DNA from: Verrucomicrobiota bacterium
GTDB taxonomy: Bacteria; Verrucomicrobiota; Verrucomicrobiia; Opitutales; Opitutaceae
DNA: 35,481 bases
Direction of reading: 5' to 3'
Assembly: GCA_023430565.1 (NCBI GenBank)
Contig: JAEZAD010000063.1
Location: forward strand, 1 to 35,481
Part shown: one piece after another, positions 16,171-22,783 of the stretch
Layout: each line of letters starts with the position of its first letter
Numbering within the stretch: the stretch's first letter is position 1
Position numbers and translations under genes: made by a program
Notes under the pieces: generated by a model
What the model saw: the letters and a program-made list of their open reading frames with translations, nothing else
Told to the model about the DNA's origin: nothing
The model's database searches: none

Positions 16171-16848
16171 TTAAACCGTGGAGACACGACGCGAGCGGAA
16201 GCGCCGGACGGCGATCACGCCCACCAGCAAGGCCGCGCCCAAGGCGGCGTAGGTCGACGGCTCCGGCACGGGCGTGAAGCTCACGTAGAGTTCGCCGACG
16301 TAGGTGGACTGGTTTTCGGGCAGATCGAAGGTCGCCGGTGCGACGAAATCGAACTGGACGCGATAACCCGCGTAATCGAAGGGGGCGATCGGCGCGGCGG
16401 AGATGCCGTAGACGTCGTCCACATTGCCCTCGCCGTTGGGCGTGTTCTCGATCGTGAACGAAATCGGAGTGAGCAGGGCCGAGTAGCCTTCGGGCGACGT
16501 GAGATTGAGCCAGAGATCGAAATGAGCGGCCGTGGCGGTCGTGCCGAGAAGCGTGCGGCCGTTGGTGACGTGGAAGAGGTCATCCGCGACGAGACCCCCA
16601 CCGATGTTGACGAAGTTTTTCTGGTTGAACTCGATCGCGGTCTGAAAATCCGCGCCGGTTTCCGGCACGCCGGAACGGAGCCAAGCCTGGCTCCCGTCAG
16701 GGGCATTATAAATCGTGTCGTGCGCGCCGGGCGCGTCGGTGAAGGACCCCGTCAGGTATCCTGACAGGAAAAGTTGCGCATGCGCCGCCGAGACGAGCAG
16801 TCCGGAAAGAGCCGCGAGGCGGGCGATTTTTAAGGTGGTGAGGTGCAT
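16171..16848 (-). CDS. PEP-CTERM sorting protein, choice-of-anchor K-like
   Basis: 225 residues. The signal peptide LKIARLAALSGLLVSAAHAQ is cleaved near residue 24. The C-terminus has the tripartite PEP-CTERM signal: VPEPSTYAALG, a hydrophobic helix GAALLVGVIAV, and a basic tail RRFRSRR. This is the substrate signal for exosortase, which removes it and often leads to secretion into the exopolysaccharide matrix. The middle, with FVNIGGGLVADDLFHVTNGRT, LWLNLTSPEG, FTIENTPNGEG and the closing Y-V-G-E-L-Y-V, resembles choice-of-anchor K domains. I recognise the pattern but cannot confirm it. No exosortase gene is in the window. The ATG at 16848 is preferred over 16914 because it places the signal peptide at the N-terminus. 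Confidence 0.85.
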   Translation of the reverse strand: MHLTTLKIARLAALSGLLVSAAHAQLFLSGYLTGSFTDAPGAHDTIYNAPDGSQAWLRSGVPETGADFQTAIEFNQKNFVNIGGGLVADDLFHVTNGRTLLGTTATAAHFDLWLNLTSPEGYSALLTPISFTIENTPNGEGNVDDVYGISAAPIAPFDYAGYRVQFDFVAPATFDLPENQSTYVGELYVSFTPVPEPSTYAALGAALLVGVIAVRRFRSRRVSTV

Positions 16849-17092
16849 AGGCGGAGTTGTTGACTGGGGTTGAAGGCGAACGTGAGTCACCGGGGTGGTT
16901 CTGCTTTTTGACACTTTCTTTAACAGCGGGAACCTAGGCTCGCCGTGCTTTTAAAGACAGCTCAACCACGCGATTGATCTGCCGATCGAAGGGACGGTAG
17001 AACGACGAGGAGGGGGTCGGCAGGGAGCCCATAACGAATCAGGAGAAATCCCGTAGTCCGAAAACCGATACAAGCCCCTCGATGGCTCGCGG

Positions 17093-17386
17093 TCAGGTAA
17101 GGTCGACGGAAGTCGCGCTCCGGCGGGAAGTTTCGCCAAAGTCGTTGAGGCGTTCGGTGACTTCCTCGGGTTTGATTTCGTCGGCGGCGACGGGGCGGCG
17201 CCGGGCGCGTGCTGGTTTTGCCGATACAACCGTCGCCGGGGGTGCGACTTCGGCGCGGAGCTGGCGTTCGGCTTCGTGCCAGATCTCGGTATCCTGGTTC
17301 GCGGGGCGGCCGCGTTCGTCCCAGAGCTGACGGGCACGACGCGCGATCGCGTCCTGGGTCGGGAAGGGGGAGTTGGGAGCGTTCAT
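17093..17386 (-). CDS. DUF2934 domain-containing small protein
   Basis: 97 residues. The N-terminal half has the DUF2934 signature IARRARQLWDERGRPANQDTEIWHEAERQL, a two-helix motif common in small proteins of unknown role in Verrucomicrobia, Acidobacteria and some proteobacteria. The second half is Ala/Arg/Pro-rich (KPARARRRPVAADEI) followed by a short acidic helix. The start at 17386 (MNAPNSPFP) is preferred over the GTG/ATG options up to 17437. It is transcribed toward the PEP-CTERM gene across a 244-bp gap in which I see no clear terminator. Confidence 0.82.
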   Translation of the reverse strand: MNAPNSPFPTQDAIARRARQLWDERGRPANQDTEIWHEAERQLRAEVAPPATVVSAKPARARRRPVAADEIKPEEVTERLNDFGETSRRSATSVDLT

Positions 17387-17545
17387 AATCGAAGCCGACC
17401 ACACCCGGGGACGGGGGTTGCAGGGGGAACGTCCCACGACGGACTCGGGGCGCGGTCCGGTGCGGCGGGGAGGGGACGGGTGATTGCGGTGTGACGCGAG
17501 AAAAACGGAAGTGATCGAACGGGGAGAGGCGTTACGCTCGTGAGC

Positions 17546-17989
17546 ATGAAAACGCGTTCACTTCGAGTCCTGCTGGCGACGTTCGGATGTTTTGCGCTGG
17601 GGTCGGCGGCCCTGTCGGCGGCCCCGGCGAAAGAGGCCGCGAAAAAAGCGCGGCCGGCGCTCACGAAGGGGATGTCGGCGGAGGAAGTGAGGGGCATCGT
17701 GGGCCAACCTACGGAGGTCGAGGCGATCAAGACCGACGAGGGCAAGGCGGAGAAGTGGACGTATCGGCGTGAGGTGGACCATACGGTTATCCAGACGGCG
17801 AATACGGAGCGCACGATCCCCGCGTTCACGGGGCACAATGCGGATGGGCCGGTGATTGGGACAGCGATCGTGCCGGATTACCGCCTCAAGCACGTTTACA
17901 CTTACCAGGTGACTTCGCTGTTGATGTTCGAAGGCCGGCTGGTGGTGGCGAAACAGTGGCTGGAGCGAGAGGAGTCGTTTGCGGATTAG
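17546..17989 (+). CDS. Exported BamE/SmpA-like small protein
   Basis: 147 residues from the ATG at 17546; a GTG two codons earlier is possible. The signal peptide MKTRSLRVLLATFGCFALGSAALSAAPA lacks a lipobox Cys at the cleavage site. The core, LTKGMSAEEVRGIVGQPTEVEAIKTDEGKAEKWTYRRE, matches the SmpA/OmlA (BamE-like) pattern G-M-S-x-x-E-V-x-x-x-x-G-x-P followed by a Trp-x-Tyr strand. Many such proteins are not true BamE, so a role in outer-membrane assembly is only possible. A second beta-rich part (KHVYTYQVTSLLMFEGRLVVAKQW) completes the domain. It is a single gene between two minus-strand genes. Confidence 0.78.
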   Translation: MKTRSLRVLLATFGCFALGSAALSAAPAKEAAKKARPALTKGMSAEEVRGIVGQPTEVEAIKTDEGKAEKWTYRREVDHTVIQTANTERTIPAFTGHNADGPVIGTAIVPDYRLKHVYTYQVTSLLMFEGRLVVAKQWLEREESFAD

Positions 17990-18098
17990 CGAGGGGGGCG
18001 AGAAAGGATCGCACGACTGCGTTGGCGATTCGGAGCGACACACTCGAGAGCGGCGGCGCCCGCAGGAAAGGCGGCGGGATGCCGAGCCGGTCGGGTCT

Positions 18099-18596
18099 TC
18101 AGGTTTCGTAGTCGGCGGCGTCTTCGGCGGCCTGGAGTTCGAGGGCGGAGCGGGGGGCGGCGAGGCGCGTGGTGAGATCGCGCACACTCTCGAGGATGGA
18201 AATCAGTTCCGGGTTGCGCGCGGCGAAGATCAGGAGGCCAATCTGGGCCGCATCGAGATTGGCGGCGGTGACTTCTTTTTCGAGGCGTTGGACGGCTTGG
18301 CGCGCGGGCGAGCGATAAGAGGAGATCAATTTTTTCGCGGACGCTTGCGGCTCGGACCGCGAGAAAGGGATACCGCTTACCGCCTCGAGCCAGAGGAGGG
18401 CCATGCTTTTCAATTCCGCGGAACTCGCGCCGTGGCCCATTTTTTCCATGAGGGCGGCGATGGTTTTGAACTTCACCGGACGTCCCGCCTCGATGTTCAC
18501 CACGGTATTGCGGTGCATGCTCGCGAGGTCTGCCAGCTGTTCCAGGGTCAGGCCTTTTTCCTCCCGCAATTTTCGGAATAGCTGGGTGTAATCCAT
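18099..18596 (-). CDS. XRE-family helix-turn-helix transcriptional regulator
   Basis: 165 residues. Residues ~5-60 are a Cro/C1-type HTH: LFRKLREEKGLTLEQLADLASMHRNTVVNIEAGRPVKFKTIAALMEKMG. The remaining ~100 residues are helical and Ala/Leu-rich, with no recognised effector domain; the sequence LIFAARNPELISILESVRDLTTRLAA could be a dimerisation helix. It is divergent from the small-protein/receiver operon starting at 18745, so the ~150-bp space between them is a natural place for its operator. The palindromic TTTCACGTGGAA site there is a candidate. Ligand and targets are unknown. Confidence 0.85.
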   Translation of the reverse strand: MDYTQLFRKLREEKGLTLEQLADLASMHRNTVVNIEAGRPVKFKTIAALMEKMGHGASSAELKSMALLWLEAVSGIPFSRSEPQASAKKLISSYRSPARQAVQRLEKEVTAANLDAAQIGLLIFAARNPELISILESVRDLTTRLAAPRSALELQAAEDAADYET

Positions 18597-18700
18597 CCCC
18601 GACGAGTAGCGGCACGGCGGGAGAAAAAGTCAACGTGAGCAACGACTCCCAAATGAAAGCAGGTTGCCATGGTTGACATGATGTGGCCTGACACAAAACA

Positions 18701-18716
18701 TGTTTCACGTGGAAGC
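18701..18716. promoter_or_regulatory. parS-like / E-box palindrome in the divergent intergenic region
   Basis: TGTTTCACGTGGAAGC matches 13 of 16 positions of the ParB-binding parS consensus TGTTTCACGTGAAACA. The core TTYCACGTGGAA is nearly palindromic. It lies between the XRE regulator and the small-protein/receiver operon. It may be a degenerate parS, an operator for the XRE regulator, or chance. No parAB is in the window. Confidence 0.35.
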
Positions 18717-18744
18717 GTCACAGCCACGGACGGAGTTTCAAGCG

Positions 18745-18924
18745 ATGGGGAAAGGCGCGGCACAGCGCGCGGCGATTGTCCGCACGCTGGCGCGCATTTG
18801 CGGAAACCTGGAAACGTTGCAGGGCGATGCGGAGTCGCGGCGGGCGTGTCGCGACGTGGCGACGGGACTGCGAGCGTGGTCCACGCGGGAAGACGCGCGG
18901 GCCAGAAAGGAAGAGTCGGGGTGA
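18745..18924 (+). CDS. Small Arg/Ala-rich helical protein, first gene of the receiver operon
   Basis: 59 residues from the ATG at 18745, which has GGAG about 10 nt upstream; an upstream ATG at 18700 would add 15 residues. The sequence (MGKGAAQRAAIVRTLARIC...) is predicted to be mostly helical and resembles no family I know. Support for a real gene comes from its stop codon overlapping the next start as GTGA (18921-18924), the same coupling used later in this operon at 19971. It may be a small regulatory protein for the receivers that follow, but this is inference. Confidence 0.55.
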   Translation: MGKGAAQRAAIVRTLARICGNLETLQGDAESRRACRDVATGLRAWSTREDARARKEESG

Positions 18925-19319
18925 AGCCGCGGGTGTTGGTGATCGACGGCTATGAAGGGTTTCGGCGGGCGATGGAATATTGCCTGACGCAGGCCGGATT
19001 CGCCGTGGCGTCGGCGGAGTCCGCGCGGGCGGCGTTGCCGCTCGTTCGCGCGCACGCGGTCGATGTGGTGTTGCTGGATGCGACGCAGTCGTTCGAGGAC
19101 GGGCTGAAAGAATGCCGGGTGTTGAAAGATTGGGCGGAATTCGCGTCGGCGGCGGTCGTGTTGCTTGGCGATCGGGCGACGTCCGGGCAGCGGGAGGCGG
19201 CGCGCCGGGCGGGCGCGGAGGCCGTGATGCCGAAGCTTTTCGAGTGGCAGGAGTTGGTGGCGCGCGTCGAGCGGCTGGCGCGGGAGCGGTCGCAGGAGAA
19301 GGACGAGAGACGAACATGA
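18921..19319 (+). CDS. Degenerate response-regulator receiver domain protein
   Basis: 132 residues from the GTG at 18921. It is a single CheY-like receiver: strand 1 PRVLVIDGYEGFRRAMEY, the phospho-acceptor D53 in VDVVLLDATQS, and the signalling Lys K105 in AEAVMPKLFEW. The usual acidic pair is reduced to D9 followed by Gly, and the conserved Thr/Ser after strand 4 is replaced in VVLLGDRA. Mg2+ binding and phosphorylation may therefore be impaired. There is no output domain. Its start overlaps the preceding small gene by 4 nt, and the next receiver starts 4 nt after its stop, so the genes are translationally coupled. Confidence 0.83.
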   Translation: MKPRVLVIDGYEGFRRAMEYCLTQAGFAVASAESARAALPLVRAHAVDVVLLDATQSFEDGLKECRVLKDWAEFASAAVVLLGDRATSGQREAARRAGAEAVMPKLFEWQELVARVERLARERSQEKDERRT

Positions 19320-19323
19320 CAGC

Positions 19324-19974
19324 GTGGCGCGGTTTTCCCCATTGCGTGACTACGGACTTCCGCCCAAGCCTCGTGCCCGGGTGAAAATTCTCGCCGTCGA
19401 AGACGATCCGGTTTCCCGCGCTGTGTTGCACCAGGCGTTGCGCCGGCTCGGCCACGAAGTGCTCGAGGCGGGGGACGGCGAATCCGGTTGGGCGGTGTTG
19501 CAACGCGAACCGGTGCGCGTGGTGGTGAGCGACTGGATGATGCCGGCGCTCGACGGGCTGGCGTTGTGCCGGAAGGTTCGCGGGCGGATCGGCGGCGAGT
19601 ATGTCTATTTCATCCTGCTGACGAGCAGTGGCGCGACGGAGGAGAACCAACGCGCGGCGGCCGATGCGGGGGTGGACGACTTTCTGACGAAGCCGTTGAA
19701 CGTGACGGAGCTTTGGACGCGGTTGCGCGTGGCCGAGCGGATCCTGCGTTATACGACCCAGGTGCGACAGCTCGAGGAGCTGATGCCGATCTGCACGTAT
19801 TGTAAGAAGATTCGCGACGACCAGAACTACTGGCAGCAGATCGAGGGTTATATCAACGAGCGGACGGGGAGCGAGTTCAGCCACTCGATTTGCCCGGATT
19901 GCTACACGCGCGTGGTGGTGCCGGAGCTGGAGAAGTTGCGCCACACGCCGGCGGCGCGGAGCGTGCAACCGTGA
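19324..19974 (+). CDS. Response regulator with C-terminal CxxC...CxxC (zinc-finger-like) domain
   Basis: 216 residues from the GTG at 19324; a GTG at 19381 would remove 19 residues and has no better ribosome site. The receiver is canonical: acidic triad E26/D27/D28, phospho-acceptor D70 (VVVSDWMMPALDG), T100 and K123 (FLTKPLN). After a helical linker comes LMPICTYCKKIRDDQNYWQQ...SHSICPDCY, with C157-x2-C160 and C190-x2-C193. This looks like a small metal-binding knuckle and occurs at the ends of sensor kinases and receivers in several phyla. Its role is unknown; protein-protein contact is the usual guess. It overlaps slyX by the GTGA at 19971. Confidence 0.88.
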   Translation: MARFSPLRDYGLPPKPRARVKILAVEDDPVSRAVLHQALRRLGHEVLEAGDGESGWAVLQREPVRVVVSDWMMPALDGLALCRKVRGRIGGEYVYFILLTSSGATEENQRAAADAGVDDFLTKPLNVTELWTRLRVAERILRYTTQVRQLEELMPICTYCKKIRDDQNYWQQIEGYINERTGSEFSHSICPDCYTRVVVPELEKLRHTPAARSVQP

Positions 19975-20177
19975 GCGAGGAGATTCAGCGGCTCGAAGAG
20001 AAGATCGCTTTTCTCGAGCACCACGTCACGCAACAGGACAAGGCGATGCTGGAGTTCGCGGAGGCGCTGGAGCGCTTGAAGCGCGAGGTGAAGACGCTGG
20101 CGATGCGGCTGGTGCAAGCCGACGAACGTGGCGGAGGGGCGTCGTTGCCGACCGACGAGCGGCCGCCGCATTACTGA
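19971..20177 (+). CDS. slyX: SlyX family protein
   Basis: 68 residues from the GTG at 19971, whose GTGA overlaps the stop of the preceding response regulator. The sequence EEIQRLEEKIAFLEHHVTQQDK...LERLKREVKTLAMRLVQ is a continuous heptad-bearing coiled coil, and the Pro-Pro-His-Tyr ending (ERPPHY) is the SlyX family hallmark. The biochemical role of SlyX is unknown. Its coupling to a receiver gene is unusual, since slyX commonly stands near fkpA in enterobacteria. Confidence 0.85.
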   Translation: MSEEIQRLEEKIAFLEHHVTQQDKAMLEFAEALERLKREVKTLAMRLVQADERGGGASLPTDERPPHY

Positions 20178-20188
20178 CCCGCGACGGC

Positions 20189-20217
20189 AAAAAAAGCGCC
20201 GCGTGAAAACGCGGCGC
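20189..20217 (-). terminator. Intrinsic terminator of the lipoprotein gene
   Basis: A 9-bp GCGCCGCGT/ACGCGGCGC stem with a four-base loop (GAAA on the plus strand) is followed on the minus strand by seven T residues (20195-20189). It begins 30 nt past the stop at 20248. It may also slow plus-strand transcription from slyX, but no T-run follows on that side. Confidence 0.88.
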
Positions 20218-20247
20218 GGATAATGATTCGAGCGGAGGGAGGCCGGC

Positions 20248-20691
20248 TTACTCGGCGATGCTCTGAGCGGCCGACTCGGCCTTCTGCCAGGCACGGCCAA
20301 CGCGTTCCTTGGTGGCTTCCCACGTTTCCGCGGTGGCGTTGCTCACTTCGCTTGCGGCTTCACGCAGTTCGTCGCGCGCTTCGGCCAGCCGGGTGGACGC
20401 TTCGCCCTTGGCGTCGTCGATGCGATCGTCGAGGCGTTCGGCGTAGTCGTTGGCCCGCTCGGCGAAGTCACTCCGCTGGTCGTAGGAATAGGTCTTAAGA
20501 TCCTCCCACGAGTTGGAGACGGCGGCACTCATCGTGGCGCCCGGAGAAGTGGAAGCGACCGGCGCCGGAGTGGTGTCGGTGTCGGCGGTGGTGGCGGTGG
20601 TGTCGTTATCGCGTGCGCAGCCGGTGAAAAGAAGAGCGAGGCCAAGAGCGGCGACGCCCGCCGTGGTTTTGAGGGTATGGTTGGTTTTCAT
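20248..20691 (-). CDS. Lipoprotein with long amphipathic helix (apolipoprotein/YtxH-like)
   Basis: 147 residues. Lipoprotein signal with lipobox ALLFTGC, lipidated Cys at residue 25. After a Thr/Asp/Ala/Pro-rich spacer comes one long charged helix (about 55-147) with regular Ala and acidic/basic residues: SWEDLKTYSYDQRSDFAERA, DYAERLDDRIDDAKGEA and ETWEATKERVGRAWQKAES. The pattern resembles apolipoprotein-like or YtxH-like repeats found in stress-related proteins, with no assigned function. The upstream open frame to 20829 is rejected because the signal peptide begins at 20691. The DUF1328 gene lies 97 bp upstream in the same direction, so the two may share a promoter. Confidence 0.83.
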   Translation of the reverse strand: MKTNHTLKTTAGVAALGLALLFTGCARDNDTTATTADTDTTPAPVASTSPGATMSAAVSNSWEDLKTYSYDQRSDFAERANDYAERLDDRIDDAKGEASTRLAEARDELREAASEVSNATAETWEATKERVGRAWQKAESAAQSIAE

Positions 20692-20788
20692 AAGCAAATC
20701 ACGAAGGTTGATGGGTTGAATGCGCTGCATTGCGGCGATGTGATCGCCGCGAGCGGTGGCAAGTCGACGCCGTGAGGCGCCCGCGAGT

Positions 20789-20965
20789 TCAAGGTGCCGG
20801 TGGCGAACCGCGGAAAAGGCCCGCGACAATCGCGATCAACAACAGCACCAGAAAAATATAGAACAGAATCCGCGCCACGTCCGTCGCGGCTCCGGCGACG
20901 CCCGTGAAGCCGAACAAGCCGGCGACAAGCGCGATGATGAGGAAGGTTATGATCCAGCGAAGCAT
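20789..20965 (-). CDS. DUF1328 small membrane protein (YtjA-like)
   Basis: 58 residues, almost entirely two hydrophobic helices: MLRWIITFLIIALVAGLFGF, the conserved turn TGVAGAATDVARI, then LFYIFLVLLLIAIVAGLF, ending RGSPPAP. The pattern is diagnostic of DUF1328, a family of tiny inner-membrane proteins often found among general stress or osmotic response genes. The start ATG at 20965 has no strong Shine-Dalgarno. It is upstream of, and collinear with, the lipoprotein gene. Confidence 0.85.
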   Translation of the reverse strand: MLRWIITFLIIALVAGLFGFTGVAGAATDVARILFYIFLVLLLIAIVAGLFRGSPPAP

Positions 20966-21207
20966 GACGGTGATCGGGTTGAGTTACGACGACCGCGGCG
21001 CTGGAGAGTCGCGGTTCACTGCGCATCGTTGCTTGCGGAGTGCCAGAGTTCCGCGAACGAGGTGCAACTGACGAACGGGGGCGAACTTAAAATTTGGGGC
21101 CGCACCCCGGTGACCGTCGCGAATGGACGGGGTTAATGCATTTTGCCCCGGTGCGGCCGGGGTGGGTCGTGCGGGGTGCAACCGACGTGGTCGACCCGCG
21201 CGAGCGA

Positions 21208-21855
21208 TCAGATCGCGGAAACGTGCAGGGCCGCTGCGTCGGTGAAGGCGCGGGCGCGCGCGGCAATTTTGGCCCAGTCCCTGCGCCGCACGGCTTCGTC
21301 GTCGAGCAGTGAGGCGCCGGCGAACACGGCGGCGGCGCCGGCGCGGAAGAATTGAACGGTGGTTTCCGGCGTGACGCCGCCGATGGGGATGAGCGTGGCA
21401 GCGGGAATCCTCGTGCGGAGGGTGGTGAGGTAGGCGGGGCCGAAGAGTTCGCCCGGGTAGACTTTGCTTGCGTCGGTGCCGGCGGCGTGGGCGGCGGCGA
21501 CGTCGTCGGGCGAATAGGCGCCGCTGATCACGGCGACGTTGTAGCGGCGGCAAAGCGTGATGACGTCGGGACGGAGCGCGGGCGTGACGATGAAGCGGGC
21601 GCCGGCGAGAATGCCCGCGCGTGCGGTTTCGGCGTCGAGGACTGTGCCGAGGCCGAAATGGAAATCGGGTCGGGCAGCGTGGGCCTTTTCCAGGATGCGA
21701 ATGGCAGCGGGCGTCGTCATCGCGAGTTCGAGCGCATGGATGCCGCCGTCGGCGAGGGCCGAGGCGCATGCTTCGAGATCGTCGCCGATGTCGGCGCGCA
21801 CGAGTCCGATGATTTTTTCGGCGCGGATCTGGGCGAGGACGGTATCCTTGTTCAC
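21208..21855 (-). CDS. eda: 2-dehydro-3-deoxy-6-phosphogluconate (KDPG) aldolase family
   Basis: 215 residues, normal length. The class I aldolase fold shows the catalytic Glu E43 in ALELAMTTP, phosphate/substrate Arg R20 in IIGLVRAD, the conserved FGLGTVLDAETA, and Schiff-base Lys K131 in ASKVYPGELFGP. C-terminal IPIGGVTPETTVQFFRAGAAAVFAG binds phosphate. It splits KDPG into pyruvate and glyceraldehyde-3-phosphate in the Entner-Doudoroff pathway, or acts on KDPGal. Substitutions such as SGAY for the usual PG strand make the exact substrate uncertain. The start is the GTG at 21855. No edd or sugar kinase is adjacent; it stands alone before tRNA-Leu. Confidence 0.88.
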   Translation of the reverse strand: MNKDTVLAQIRAEKIIGLVRADIGDDLEACASALADGGIHALELAMTTPAAIRILEKAHAARPDFHFGLGTVLDAETARAGILAGARFIVTPALRPDVITLCRRYNVAVISGAYSPDDVAAAHAAGTDASKVYPGELFGPAYLTTLRTRIPAATLIPIGGVTPETTVQFFRAGAAAVFAGASLLDDEAVRRRDWAKIAARARAFTDAAALHVSAI

Positions 21856-21942
21856 GAGCGGCGAGTGTGGGTGGGGTGGAGGACGAAAATCAATTTTCTT
21901 GCTCCGATGAGCGGCGCCGTATGTTTTGCCCGTCCCGCTGCT

Positions 21943-22027
21943 GCCCAGGTGGTGGAATTGGTAGACACGCAGGTCTCAGAAGCCTGTGCTTAACCGCATG
22001 GGGGTTCGAGTCCCCCCTTGGGCACCA
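21943..22027 (+). tRNA. tRNA-Leu, anticodon CAG
   Basis: 85 nt including an encoded CCA. Acceptor stem GCCCAGG/CTTGGGC (one G-T pair), discriminator A. D arm GTG-GAATTGGTAGA-CAC. Anticodon stem CAGGT/GCCTG with loop CTCAGAA, giving anticodon CAG for the CUG codon. The class II variable arm TGC-TTAACC-GCA marks it as a leucine tRNA. T arm GGGGG-TTCGAGT-CCCCC. No integrase or duplicated 3' end is seen downstream. Confidence 0.97.
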
Positions 22028-22120
22028 AAATAAAAGCCGTCTCACGGGAGGTGGCGCGCGCAGTGGGGAGCGCGTTTTGCGACGCGGCTGCGTTCAAGGC
22101 ATTTTTCTCGAGGAGAGCGA

Positions 22121-22162
22121 ATGATCGTGGAACAGACGGGGCGTTCGCGCTATGCCCGGTAA
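22121..22162 (+). promoter_or_regulatory. Possible 13-codon leader ORF upstream of the glycosylase gene
   Basis: The frame encodes MIVEQTGRSRYAR and has an AGGAGA Shine-Dalgarno at proper distance. It ends in TAA three nucleotides before the ATG of the downstream glycosylase gene, in the same frame. That gene has no Shine-Dalgarno of its own, so it could be translated by re-initiation after this leader. Coding status is uncertain. Confidence 0.35.
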
Positions 22163-22165
22163 ATC

Positions 22166-22783
22166 ATGAACGCGACGATTGTGGGGCCGGATGGGAAGCC
22201 GCGCTGTCGGTGGTGCGGCGCGGCGCCGGAGTTTCTCAATTATCACGACACGGAATGGGGTTTTCCGGTGAGCGACGACCGGCGGTTGTTCGAGAAGTTG
22301 AGCCTGGAGGGATTTCAGTCGGGTCTGAGCTGGCGGACGATTCTCGCGAAGCGGGAGAATTTTCGGGCGGCGTTTGCGGGATTCGATTTCGAGCGAGTTG
22401 CCCGTTTCACCGCGCGCGACGTGAAGCGTCTGCTCGCGGACGAAGGGATCGTGCGACATCGCGGGAAGATCGAGGCAGTCATCAATAACGCCCGGCGGGC
22501 GCAGGAACTGGTGGCGCGCGAAGGCTCGCTCGCGAGGTTCGTCTGGCGTTATGCGCCGCTGGCAAAGCGGGAGACGAAACCGCAGAGCGTGTCGGTTTCT
22601 CCGGAGTCGGTGGCGCTGTCGAAAGAGTTGAAGAAGCGAGGCTGGGCGTTTGTCGGGCCGACGACGGTGTATGCGTTCATGCAGGCGATGGGACTGATCA
22701 ACGATCACGTCGAAGAATGCGTGATCCGCCGCCGCGTCGAGCGGGCAAGGAATAGTTTCAGGCGGCCGGACGGTGGCGTCTAG
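22166..22783 (+). CDS. tag: DNA-3-methyladenine glycosylase I
   Basis: 205 residues. It removes 3-methyladenine from alkylated DNA as the first step of base excision repair. The zinc site expected for Tag is present: Cys in CRWC (C14/C17), H27 in NYHDTEWG, and H181/C185 in NDHVEEC. The substrate-binding Glu E48 lies in LSLEGFQSGLSW, and RHRGKIEAVINNA plus GWAFVGPTTVYAFMQAMGLINDH are family signatures. It overlaps the convergent SGNH hydrolase gene by the four bases CTAG, which form the stop codon of both genes. Translation may depend on the short leader upstream. Confidence 0.95.
   Translation: MNATIVGPDGKPRCRWCGAAPEFLNYHDTEWGFPVSDDRRLFEKLSLEGFQSGLSWRTILAKRENFRAAFAGFDFERVARFTARDVKRLLADEGIVRHRGKIEAVINNARRAQELVAREGSLARFVWRYAPLAKRETKPQSVSVSPESVALSKELKKRGWAFVGPTTVYAFMQAMGLINDHVEECVIRRRVERARNSFRRPDGGV

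Noticed and set aside
21098..21158. 9-bp inverted repeat GGCCGCACC...GGTGCGGCC downstream of the KDPG aldolase stop
   Set aside because: The arms are 43 bases apart with no T-run at either side; in such G+C-rich DNA this can arise by chance, so it is not called a terminator.
21943..22165. tRNA-Leu as an integration site
   Set aside because: No integrase, no direct repeat of the tRNA 3' end and no change of codon style downstream; the next gene is housekeeping DNA repair.
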